Positions 41,584 to 51,913 of a stretch of DNA of 64,000 bases are shown piece after piece. The notes under the pieces are model-generated. The model saw nothing but the letters and a program-made list of their open reading frames with translations, was not told where the DNA came from and searched no databases. The position numbers and the translations under genes are program-made. Source of the stretch: Solenopsis invicta (taxonomy: Eukaryota; Arthropoda; Insecta; Hymenoptera; Formicidae); assembly GCF_016802725.1 (NCBI RefSeq), contig NW_024105412.1, positions 168,841-232,840 of the forward strand, given 5' to 3'. Each line of letters opens with the position of its first letter. The first letter of the stretch is position 1.

Positions 41584-42867
41584 CTTTATCTCAAAAACTG
41601 AAGACGAGCGTGTTACTCCTTCAAGTTTTCGCAAGCGACTGTGGTAGTGTGTGCGGTACTTGACCTTATTAGCTCGGTGCGCTTTTACAATGGTTTTTGG
41701 GTAATTTTCGAATTGCGCTCGTATAGACGTGGCAACGTGGGGGCGCGAATTTTTCTGGAAACATAACGCAAAGGCGTCGCAAGTCGGGGGCACGGCTTTA
41801 CTTACAAAATTACAAATTGAAGTTTCGCTTTCTTCCGGAACGGTTTTGAGGTCTTGGACGTGCACATTTCGGTGCCAGCGTCCTCGCGTGTCGCGTAAAT
41901 CCATAATTACCGGAGAAATAATGCGTCTCACCTCCAGCGGTCCGATGTATCGTGAAGCAAGTTTTGCATTGAATCCGGCGGCTTTATTTGATAGCGGGTA
42001 CTCACGTTTCCAAACTTTTTCGCCGATTTGCGGTCTCCAATTTCTTCGGCGTAGATTGTAGTGCGTTTCTTGTTTTTGAAATGCTTGGGCTTGATTGATG
42101 CGGACTACCTCGAATGCTTCTTCTAAATGACGGCGCGTAATATGCGGTGTCATGTTTTCGACATATCGGCGATCCTGCGGATGCGGAAAAGCCAATTCGC
42201 CGCCGTGATTTAAATAGGCCGGGGTATAACCCGTGGCTTCGTGCCTTGCAGTATTATATGCGAACTGCAAGGGTAATAAATATTCATCTCAACATCTATG
42301 ATTTTTCCCCACAAATTGAGAAATTATATTTTTATTGGTTTTATTTGTCCGCTCGACAGGATTACAGTGAGGTGCTCTTACCGGTGTGGTGCGATGCTCG
42401 ATTTGAAAGGCGCGCAAGAGTTCGGCCAGCTGTGCCGATTTTAATTGTGTTCCGTTGTCGGAAATAATTTGATCGGGACATCCGTGACGGTGTATAATAT
42501 TTTCGGCGATTGCTCGGGTGACGACTGGAGCCGTGGGGCGACGGAGTGGCTTTAACTCTATCCATTTACTAAAACGGTTTTGCATGACCAGAAGCCATAT
42601 ATGTCCGCTCACTGACCTCGGCAATGGACCGACTAAATCCAAAGTTACTTGTTTCCACGGCGCGGTTACTGGAGTTGTGTGTAAATTGCCAGCTGGTTTC
42701 ATTGATGGTATCTTGTGTGCCAAGCAAGTCGGGCATTGTCGTACGTATTTTGTGATGTCTTGGAACATACCTGGCCAATAATATAATCTGGCCATCCGAG
42801 CAATAGTCTTTGCTACCCCGAGGTGACCGGCCGTAGGATCATCGTGGTGCCGCTGAAGTATGGTCAT
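41584..42867 (-). pseudogene. Gypsy-B integrase
   Basis: The zinc-binding part is HHDDPTAGHLGVAKTIARM with CPTCLAHK. The core reads TLDLVGPLPRSVSGH, IISDNGTQLKSAQ and HCNPVERTNKTNK (D, D, E). A stop at 42289-42291 splits the core from LQFAYNTARHEATGY-type sequence, and the C-terminal part reads LASRYIGPLEVRRIISP and NVHVQDLKTVPEE. Cut-and-join activity would act on element cDNA in the nucleus. Confidence 0.88.
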
Positions 42868-44430
42868 GCGCTCTTCCTTAGGAACGCATTGTTTCCATTG
42901 CTCGGCAGGATCGCTTTAACGAAAATCTAATTTGTGCATGATGTGCCGATAAAGTTGTCCTTGTTGCACATGGAAGTCCGGGTAATCCGCGGGTTTATTT
43001 TTAACTCCAGTTAATACCCGGCGATACCAACTGCAATTCGGAGTTGTTTGCGTACTGCAAACTTCTGGTTGCCTGAAAAGAGCGTCGGCTACTCGATTAA
43101 GACTGCCTTTGCGATATTGAATATCAAAATCGTATTGCTGTAATTCAAAGAGCCAGCGTCTTAAGCGTCCGGTCGATTCCTCCAGTTTCTGTAGCCATCG
43201 TAATGATTGATGGTCAGTCATTACGGTAAAGGCGTAGCCTTCTAAATAGCCTCGCATCTTTTTTATGCCCCAGACAACTGCTAAGCACTCCAATTCCGTG
43301 GCGCTATAATTTTTCTCTGCGCCATTTAAAGTGCTACTGGCGTAAGCTATTACTCGTTCGCCGCCTTCTTGATGTTGAGTCAAGACGGCTCCGAGGCCGT
43401 ACGTACTGGCGTCAGTCTGAAGAATAAAACGCTTGCTGAAATCAGGACAGGCTAGGACTGGTGCACTTACTAATGCCTCCTTTAGTTGCTGGAAGGCTTT
43501 TTCTTGTTCCTCGGTCCAGGTCCATTTGACATTCTTTCCAGTTAACTTAGTTATAGGTGTTGCGATACTTGAAAAATTCGGTACGAATCGGCGATACCAA
43601 GAAGCCATCCTCAGAAATTGGCGTACCTTGCGTATCGTGGTCGGAGCAGGCCAGTTCGCCACGGCGCTTACTTTCTCAGGATCTATCCGGATGCGATTTA
43701 TTATGTGGCCCAAATACTTTAATTGCTCCCTGCAGAAATGGCATTTCGCGGGATTAACTCGCAGCTTAACCTCTCGTAGTCGTCGAAACACTTCACGAAG
43801 ATGTTGAAGATGTTCTTCGAAGGTCTGACTAACGATAATCATGTCGTCTAGGTACACCAGCACATTTGGTTCAAGTTCTGGACCTAGCACCTTGTCTAAG
43901 AGACGTTGAAAGGTGGCTGGTGCCGAATGGAGGCCAAAAGGCATCACGCGGAACTGCATTAATCCTCTTCCAGGCACCGTAAAAGCCGTAACAGGTCGAC
44001 TCTCTGGATGTAGCGGAACTTGCCAATATCCGCTTACGAGATCGAGCGTAGACAGGTAGCGGGCACCTCGTAATTTGTTAAGAGTAGCGGTTACATGAGG
44101 AAGCGGATAGGCGTCCTTTTCTGTAACCTCGTTTACCTTTCTAAAATCGATGCAAAAGCGATGAGTTCCGTCTTTCTTTTTTACAACCACAATGGGTGAA
44201 CTTCAGGCACTGCGGGACGGTTCGATGATGCCATCATTAATCATTTTTTCGACTTCCTAGTCGATTACGGCTTGCATTGCTGGATTTTGTGGTCTATACC
44301 TTTGCTTAATCGGCTGGTCAGTTTTCAACCGGATGCGATGCTGTGTTCGATCGGTCGGACCCTGAATTTTCTCAAACTTTCGCAACTCATACTCTAAGAA
44401 TTCTTTTAATTTTTGCCCTTCTTCCGGAGT
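42868..44430 (-). pseudogene. Gypsy-B reverse transcriptase and RNase H
   Basis: From about 44190 it reads FCIDFRKVNEVTEKDAYPL, STLDLVSGYWQVPLHPE, FRVMPFGLHSAPATFQ and LVYLDDMIIVS (YLDD). The RNase H part has ILQTDASTYGLGAVLTQ, NYSATELECLAVVWGIKK and FTVMTDHQSLRWL. Stops at about 44202, 44260 and 44431 interrupt the N-terminal side, and one lies after HKLDFR at 42916. About 420 residues are otherwise continuous. Confidence 0.9.
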
Positions 44431-44961
44431 TTAAGTGCTCAATCCTTCCGATGTTATTTTTGTTGTAGATGCCACGTCTCTCAGGTAGGCTTTAGGTGGC
44501 GGTCTTAGCGCTGAACCAAACTTGGCCCATAAATCCACGCCAATCAGCATTGCACTCCTAAGAGAAGGCATAATGAGAAAATTGTGTAGATATTTTTTAC
44601 CTCCGATTTGAACTGGCAGGTTCATGGTCCCGGGAATTTCGATGGCCGTATCGTCTGCCATTCGTACGGTGCTGGCCTGGTGCTCTGTATCGAAGCCAAG
44701 CGATTGTACGTATTGAGCGGTTTTATTATTAATAAAAGATAGCTCGGATCCGGAGTCGATTAGAGCACTTACTATTTTATCTTGAATTTGTACAGGTACG
44801 TGTGGCTGCGGTTGGTAACTTACTGGGATTTCTGTGAGGACCGGTCGGTGGCGGCATCTCCCCCGGTCCGATCGGTGTTTCCCGACACCGGGTGACAATC
44901 TTTCGTGAATATTCCGTCTTTGCCACATCTGGAGCAAAACTTCTTCAGAGGTCGCTTGCAA
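44431..44961 (-). pseudogene. Gypsy-B protease
   Basis: SALIDSGSELSFINNKTAQY carries the DSG triad of a retroviral-type aspartic protease. AMLIGVDLWAKFG near 44530 is the flap-distal LIGxD motif. It overlaps the gag end in a different frame, so frameshifting between gag and pol is likely. Confidence 0.85.
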
Positions 44962-45650
44962 TCAAAGCGCGTGTGGCCTCGCTGTTTACAACGCCAACAG
45001 CATTTTTTTCTACTGTATGCTGTCGCAACGGTACTCCCGGAGGTAGTTTTCTTTTCTGTGCGTAATTCTCGCCGTTGCTTTTCAATAGCTTCGTATTCGG
45101 CCGCTCTATCACTGAGATCGCTAAGACTAGTGAGATCGTCCAAGCGAATGTATAACTTATATTGCGGATTCATATTTTCGTATAGCCGGTCAAGTTGTTC
45201 TTCCGGAGAAAATTTTCCCGCTCGGCGCATATTTGTGAGCATGGCCGTGGCGTATTTATGAAAAGGCTCATCTGCTCGTTGCATTCGGCCTTGAATTTCT
45301 CACACTAATTCCGTGCGGTACCGGCGAGGTAAAAATTGTCTTTTAAAATCGTCGCAGAAATCGTCCCAGGTAGTCCAGGAACTTCTACAGTTTCGATACC
45401 ATAGCAAAGAATCACCTCTCAGCATTTCAGGTAGTCCCACCAATATTTGATCGCCCGTGTATCCATAACCTTGTCGCAATTCATCTAATCGCTCCAAAAA
45501 GGAGATAGCGTCTTTGCCATTAAAATGGCAGCCCCATTTTCGCATTTGATTCATCACCTTTGCCGAATCCAAACGGTCGTTGTTTTCATCGGCCGTTAGA
45601 TTGATAACAAGTTTAGGAGGACCTCCCCCTTGTTGATCGTCGTTATCCAT
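44820..45650 (-). pseudogene. Gypsy-B gag
   Basis: It opens MDNDDQQGGGPPKLVINLTA. A capsid-like stretch includes GCHFNGKDAISFLERLDEL, LLWYRNCRSSWTTWDDFCDD and FKRQFLPRRYRTELV. After a stop at 45300-45302 it continues with ANEPF-like sequence and two zinc knuckles, CWRCKQRGHTRFDC and CSRCGKDGIFTKDC. One nonsense codon is the only lesion seen. Confidence 0.87.
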
Positions 45651-45833
45651 GTTTAGAGTATCTAACTATTCTGGATTTTTCAGGAAATATTTCAGGAGCC
45701 GCTGTCGAAGTGCCGTGTACGTGCCGGTACTCTCTAAGCCGAGCCTGTCTAACTGTTTGATTAACTGGATTTTATTATAATAATATATATCACTTCGTGT
45801 AGGAGACATTTATAATCGGAGCTCGACGGATCA

Positions 45834-45852
45834 GGTCCGTGTTCGGGCGCCA
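45834..45852 (-). other. Gypsy-B primer-binding site
   Basis: TGGCGCCCGAACACGGACC follows the 5' LTR directly on the minus strand and closely resembles the tRNA-Lys type of primer site. Confidence 0.8.
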
Positions 45853-47149
45853 TGTAACGATACGACTTTTCTCGCGGTCGCGGATTAGCTCGCCCGTGCC
45901 AGGGTCGAGAAAAGAAGGAACTCCGATTTGAAAAGAAATTAACAAAATATTAATTTTAAATCAGTATCTCCTCACACTCCGTGATACAAAAAAGAAAATA
46001 AAAATTTATTAGGAAGTTAACACCTTCGGAACTCGTGTTCCCCGGAACGTTTGTTCACACGCGGAAAGAACTTAAAACTAATTATAACGTTCACGCATAG
46101 AGAACACGTAGAAAACTTAAACTAAATTATAGCGCTCGCGGTGTCGATTGAAATCTTAAGTCTAAATACGAAATGCAGATCTTACAAACTAACGCTCGGA
46201 AAATATTACAAGAAACGCGGACTTAATGCTAACGCAACTTAATAACTAACGCTCGCCTGAGGAAGGGGTCAAGATACGCTCGCTTTGCTAGGAGGGCGCT
46301 TGTTCGGACAGAACGCTCGGGACGGAGGATATCCAAGAAAAATCCGGCGAGGAAGTTGTAACTCCGGATAAACGCGTCGTCGCCGACCGAGTGAAATTAT
46401 TTTTAATTTGCTCTGAAAATAAAACGAAAATTAAGAATCGAAATTACAGGACAGGTAACAGGTAAAGAAACGGGTAACCGAGTACGCCCGGTATCAGGAA
46501 GCCGAGAGCACCCGGCGCAGGTGTGCGGTACGGAATAACCGAGTACGCCCGGTATCAGGGGGGGGGGGGCGTAAACGGCCTGTGTCAGGAAGCCGAGAAC
46601 GCCCGGCACAGGAGTGCGGATAACCGAGGACGCCCGGTGTCAGGAAGGCCGTGAACGACCTGTATCAGGAAGTCGAGAACGCCCGGTGTCAGGAAGGCGG
46701 ATAACCGAGAATACCCGGTGTCAGGGGCTTTCAGGAAACCGAGTACACCCGGTATAAGGAAGCCGAGAACATCCAACCAAGGAGCTCCGAGTATTCCCGG
46801 AGTGTCGATACCGGTGATATGGAACTGACTGGTTGCTCCTTCCTGGTGTGGCTCCGTATTTATACCCTCTGGCCGCCCACGCAGTCGGAACCACGTGTTT
46901 ACCCCACTTTTCGGCGTGTACCTACGCGCACGTGCCCGCGCGATGCTACGCGTGACGTCACGCGACCGGGCGCAAGAGCGAGCGAGATGGAGAACGGAAC
47001 CGACGTCACGTGGCCGCGCGTGCGAGTGAGCGAGACGGAGAGTACTGACGTCACGTGATCGGGCGTGCGAGTAAAAGAGACGGAACAATATGTTATAATC
47101 CGGCGTGCGAGCGAGAAAGAGATATAATTTACCTGCGTAAAGATGCTAT
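45853..47149 (-). repeat. Gypsy-B 5' LTR (about 1297 bp)
   Basis: Partner of 39558-40899. The minisatellite is one unit shorter (46660-46680), and the outer end is damaged: ATGCTATCGTTACA reads ATGCTATAGTAGTA. No target duplication matching the left flank (GCTTG) follows, so the right border was altered after insertion. Confidence 0.85.
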
Positions 47150-47160
47150 AGTAGTATAGT

Positions 47161-47560
47161 AAGGCGGATTCTAACTCAGGGATCTGAGGGGGGTGCGGGG
47201 GCAGGGGGGGAATTTCACGACGCGTCTTTGCCGTACTGACCATGATGATGTCACGTGGGGGGAGCGGGAGGAACATTTCACGGCATGTATTTGTCGTGCT
47301 AACCACGCCTTGAAGAGAGGGGGTGATGCCACATACGTACTCGCTCGCACGCCAATGTTCTTTTTGCCGTGCTAACTGCGTTTTGGAGGGGGAAGGCGTT
47401 GTCACCTCGATTTGTGCGGGGGAATTTCACGGCACGCGTCTTTGCCGTACTGACCGTGATGATGTCACGTGGGGGGAGCTGGAGGAACATTTCACGGCAT
47501 GTATTTTGTCATTCTAACCACGCCTTGAAGGGAGGAGGTGATGTCACCTCGCAATGCTTA
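47161..47560 (+). repeat. GC-rich block with a duplicated unit of about 215 bp
   Basis: It opens GGCGGATTCTAACTCAGGGA and a G-rich run, also found at 63474. Two copies of AATTTCACG..CG, TCTTTGCCGTACTGACC, TGATGATGTCACGTGGGG and AACCACGCCTTGAAG follow (47211-47330 and 47425-47545). It may be the outer end of the Maverick relic; that is inference. Confidence 0.55.
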
Positions 47561-47755
47561 TCATAGCATAGGTGATGGAAGCACACATGTGTTTTCTTTC
47601 TCGCTCCCTCCCATATATTGCGCTCATCAAACGCTGCGATGCGGTGTGGCGATGCATCATCCTCCTTCCCCCCACACGCACGTTTTATCCTCGCTCGCTT
47701 GCTCATGCTCTCCCACGGCTTATTTTATACATTGCACGCCAATGTTCTCAATCGC

Positions 47756-49306
47756 ACGCGTTCTTATTTCTAAGGTGTTCTCAGGAATGGAAGAGAATAG
47801 GGAAAATAATAATAATAATTTGTTTGAATGTAATATTTTTTTTTCATTTTATTTATTTTAAAAAGAATATATAAAAATGGTTTTATTAACGTATTATTTA
47901 TTAAAATTATTTATTTTATTTTTTACATACACAAATAATTAAATATTTAAAAATTATAAGAAAATTGAAAAAATTATTAAAAAATAAGAGACTATAAAAT
48001 TATATAAAAAATTATATGAAAAAATATATAAGATTTCGATAACACAAGAGATACATTTTATCAAGAGGTATGGCAGTGTCTCACACCAAGTGACCGTTGC
48101 ATATTAAATTCTTTATACTATTATATATAACATGATCACACTATTGAACGTGTATCATACGTCTATTAAACTGATATCAAAGATCTATTATACGTCTATG
48201 TCTACGTCTACCATACGTCTATCGTACATCGTACGTCTATCATACTACTACATTGTACTACTGACGTTTGAGTGTAGTACGTTAGACGTTTCATAATAGT
48301 ATGGTTGACGGACGCGTTCTTATTTCTAAGATGTTCTCAGGAATGGAAGAGAATAGGGAAAATAATAATAATTTGCTTGAATGTAATATATTTATTTTTT
48401 TTATTTTATTTATTTTAAAAGAAATACATAAAAATGGTTTTATTAAAACGTTAGTAAAAATTATTTATTTATTTATTTATTTTTAATATACACAAATAGT
48501 TTTATTTGTCTTCATTAGATAAATTTTGCTTCTTATTTATTTTTAATAAGTATACAAATAATTTTAGTTATTTTCATTAAATAAATTATTTAAATGAAAA
48601 AATCCGGTTCGCCATAATAGTAGTAAAACCAACATCCATGTAAAGTTGATTCGCACCATAAGAAGTCCAGTTCATCTCGTAGTTTTTTTCGTTCCCTTTC
48701 AATTTTTATTTTTTTTTTTGTATATTTACGAAACCTACAACCACGAGTTTTTCGATTCGTAGGTATTCGTGGCATTCGTCACAGTTCATTGTGGCTGACT
48801 GAGTGACAAATTGATGCGAGCAGAGTCCATTTATTTTTACAATCGAAATGTACTTGATTTATCTTCAAAACGCTGATACCTCATTGTTCTCATAGTAAAA
48901 TGAGAACACCTCTAAGCAATTTTTTATTTTAACATGCACATGCAGCTTAAATTTTCGATAACACAAGAGATACGTTTTATCAAGAGGTATGGCAGTATCT
49001 CACACCAAGTGGCCGTTGCATATTAAATACTTTACACTATAATATATAACATGATCGCACTATTGAACGTGTATCATAGGTCTATTAAACTGATATCAAA
49101 CATTTATACGTCTACGTCTACGTCTACGTCTACCATACGTCTATCGTACAAACTATTATACGTCTACGTCTGCCATACGTCTATTGTACATCGACCATAC
49201 GTCTGTCGTACGTCTACCATACGTCTGTCGTACATCGTACGTCTATCATACTACTACATTGTACTACTGACGTTCGAGTGTAGTACGTTAGACGTTTCAT
49301 AATAGT
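47756..49306 (+). repeat. Duplicated leader upstream of the Maverick DNA polymerase
   Basis: Unit A (47756-48307) and unit B (48309-49314) both run from GCGTTCTTATTTCTAAG through GATAACACAAGAGATAC, CAAGAGGTATGGCAGT and (ACGTCT)n to GACGTTTCATAATAGTATGG. Unit B leads into the polymerase start codon. In unit A the same ATGGTTGACG runs into unit B instead. Unit B also holds an extra segment (about 48490-48945). The (ACGTCT)n arrays lie at 48195-48240 and 49105-49220. Confidence 0.75.
48590..48775 (-). CDS. Small basic reading frame, unknown
   Basis: It encodes 61 residues, MPRIPTNRKTRGCRFRKYTK then a Lys/Arg/Glu-rich stretch and LWCESTLHGCWFYYYYGEPD. The ESTLHG segment recalls the N-terminus of pickpocket-type DEG/ENaC channels, but this is a short resemblance from memory. 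It lies in the segment unique to leader unit B and could be a captured exon or chance. Confidence 0.25.
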   Translation of the reverse strand: MPRIPTNRKTRGCRFRKYTKKKIKIERERKKLRDELDFLWCESTLHGCWFYYYYGEPDFFI

Positions 49307-51599
49307 ATGGTTGACGACAAGCTTAATCCCGTGCACGCGGGGTGTTACTTCGAATTGCCGCTGTCGGTAAGTGACAAGCGTGCAATAATTAATGTACATT
49401 CGAAGGACAATGCTTGCTTCGCGTGGTCCATGGTGGCTGCTCTGTACCCCGCCGAAAATCATGCAAACCGAGTGTCATCTTACCCGCATTATTCGACTGT
49501 TTTGAAGTTTGACGATATACAATTTCCAATGAAAGTAAAAGACATTGGAAAATTTGAACGTTTAAACGACGTATCGGTAAATGTGTACACTACCGAATTG
49601 GACAGAAAAGAAAAGATAGAATACGTTGTACCGTTACGACTGACCGAAGATAAGAAAGAGAAACACGTCAATCTCTTCTACGTGGAAGATATACACGACG
49701 TCACCCACGGTCACTTTGCGTGGATTAAGAACCTGTCGCGCCTTGGTCAGCTGAGCAAAAAAAAGAACAAGAAATAATGCTCCGATTTGCATGAGTGGTA
49801 CCAGTTACACATCATCGAGATAATCTTAGCATTGCTGGAGGAATTCCAAGAACGCAATAGCGTGTGGGCATTGTCGCGTATACTAAATTTAACAGTAAAT
49901 ATAAACAAATATAGTTCTTTGCATGCAGGATGCAACATCCAGTTACCGAGTAAAGTTATGATGAAGAAAACGGTAGTTAATGTAAAATCAAATAACAATG
50001 CATGTTTTGCATGGTCAGTAGTGGCCAGTCTGTACCTTGCCGAAAGGAATACAGATCGAGAATCTTCATATCCACATTATTCTACGGTATTAAAGCTGAA
50101 AGGCATTGAATTTTCAATGACATTGCCACAAATTAAAAAGATTGAAATTCTCAACAAAATCTCCATCAATCTATACTGCATCGAGGAGAAGAAACTATCG
50201 ATTCTTCCTATACGACTCACCGAACGAAAAATGGACAATCTGCTGTACGTGCAGGATGACAATGTGGAACATTTCACGTTGATAAAGAATATGTCCCGTC
50301 TCATGAGTTCGCAACTCAGTAAGAAAAAGAATAAGAAATTCTTTTGTGATCGGTATGTATGTATTTCAGAAAATACAAAAATATGTATATATAAATATAT
50401 AAATATATTTCTAATTTCTCAAAATAAATTATATTTTAGATCTCTACATTATTTTAGTTCGATCAACAAATTAGAAATTCACACTATGGACTGTGGAAAG
50501 ATAAATGACTGCGCTATCAGATTACCGAGCGAAGATGACAAATGGCTGAGCTTTAAAAATTACTGTCAAAAAGAACAAATGCCCTTTATCGTATGCGCCG
50601 ATTTGGAATGCATTCTGGAGAAGACAGAGGAGAAAAATTACCAGCATCATCGAGTATTTAGCATAGCATATTATGTACACTGCGCGTATGACAATTCAAT
50701 GTATCGGTTTCATTGAGATAAGAACTGTATCGTGTGGTTCGTTGAGCAACTTAAAGATTGAGAACAAATTGTAAATAATATCCTGTCGGTTAATGTTCCC
50801 ATGGATTTAACGCAAGACAACTGGAAAAAATTTAACAGCGCTACACACTACCACATTTGTAAAAAACCATTTACAAATGAAACAGAATGAGTACGCGATC
50901 ATTGCCATTTAACCGGTCGATTCAGAGGTGCAGCGCATTCAAATTGCAATTTAAATTACATAGATTCGCATTGTATTTCTATAGTTCTCCATAACTTATC
51001 TGGTTACGATGCGCATTTTATCATCAAGGAAATAACTACAGCATATGAAGGACGAATAGATTTACTTCCGATAACAAAAGAAAAATATATTTTGTTTACA
51101 AAAAATGATCAGAAAAATTGTATGAAATTAAGATTTATCAATTCTTTCAAATTTCTCGCATCTGGTCTCAATAAATTGGCATCTTTTCTTAGCAAAGATA
51201 AGCTATGCATAATGCAACGGGAATATTGTAATTTATCAACAGAAAATTTTGACTATTAACACGAAAAAGTATCTTCCCATACGAGTATATTGACTGTGTA
51301 GAAAAATTGGAAGAGTCATGTTTGCCACCGCGCAAATTTTTTTACAGTTCATTGACAGGTGACACAGTATCCGAGAGTGATTATGCACACGCTGTCAACG
51401 TGTGGCAGCGGTTCTCTATCCGAACGCTCGGAGACTATAGCGATTTATACTTGAAAACCGACGTACTGTTGTTGGCTGATATCTTTGAGAACTTTCGCGA
51501 TAGTTGCATTGCGAGTTATGGACTTGATCCCGCATATTTTTATACTTTACCGTTTCACATGGGACGCAATGTTGAAATATACACATGTAAATTTTGAAC
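49307..51599 (+). pseudogene. Maverick/Polinton protein-primed DNA polymerase B, N-terminal part
   Basis: The start ATG at 49307 opens MVDDKLNPVHAGCYFELPLS. Two related N-terminal domains follow, each with NACFAWSMVAALY or NACFAWSVVASLY, SSYPHYSTVLK and ending LSKKKNKK; a single TAA (49775-49777) lies between. After a probable 87-bp intron (50353-50439) come EDDKWLSFKNYCQKEQMPF and the exonuclease motif CADLECILE. HDHCHLTGRFRGAAHSNCN and LSGYDAHFI follow after stops, then RTLGDYSDLYLKTDVLLLAD. Such polymerases copy the element from a protein primer. Several stops and frame changes between 50717 and 51306 show loss of function. Gypsy-C interrupts at 51612. Confidence 0.85.
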
Positions 51600-51611
51600 T
51601 GCGGACAGACA

Positions 51612-51834
51612 TTATTATGATTTTCTATTGGTCGATATTTGGTTGATGGCTGATCTCCCTTCAGATTGATCAGATGGCGCATGCTGTTTTTCCGGCATGC
51701 GGAGCCTCTCTGTTCAGATATGTATGATTCAAGACTGTATTGTTGTTATGTATCTTTTCGGACGTAATAATAAAAAGGAAGTATCTCTATCAAATCGTTG
51801 ATGCTGATTGCACCTCTAAATTGTCGTTACAACA
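51612..51834 (+). repeat. Gypsy-C 5' LTR (223 bp)
   Basis: Starts TTATTATGATTTTC and ends CGTTACAACA. The target copy GACA lies at 51608-51611 and 56444-56447. It differs from the 3' LTR at only about three positions, so insertion is recent. Confidence 0.92.
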
Positions 51835-51838
51835 ATTT

Positions 51839-51855
51839 TGGCGACGAGGTGAAAA
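51839..51855 (+). other. Gypsy-C primer-binding site
   Basis: TGGCGACGAGGTGAAAA lies four bases after the 5' LTR. The tRNA is not assigned. Confidence 0.65.
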
Positions 51856-51913
51856 AAAAAAAAAAATCTGACATTATATCGAACGAGATAAGGAAACAAA
51901 TAAATAACCAACC

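Noticed and set aside
48301..48486. 61-residue + frame beginning MVDGRVLIS
   Set aside because: The start codon comes from the duplicated leader, and the rest is AT-rich leader sequence.
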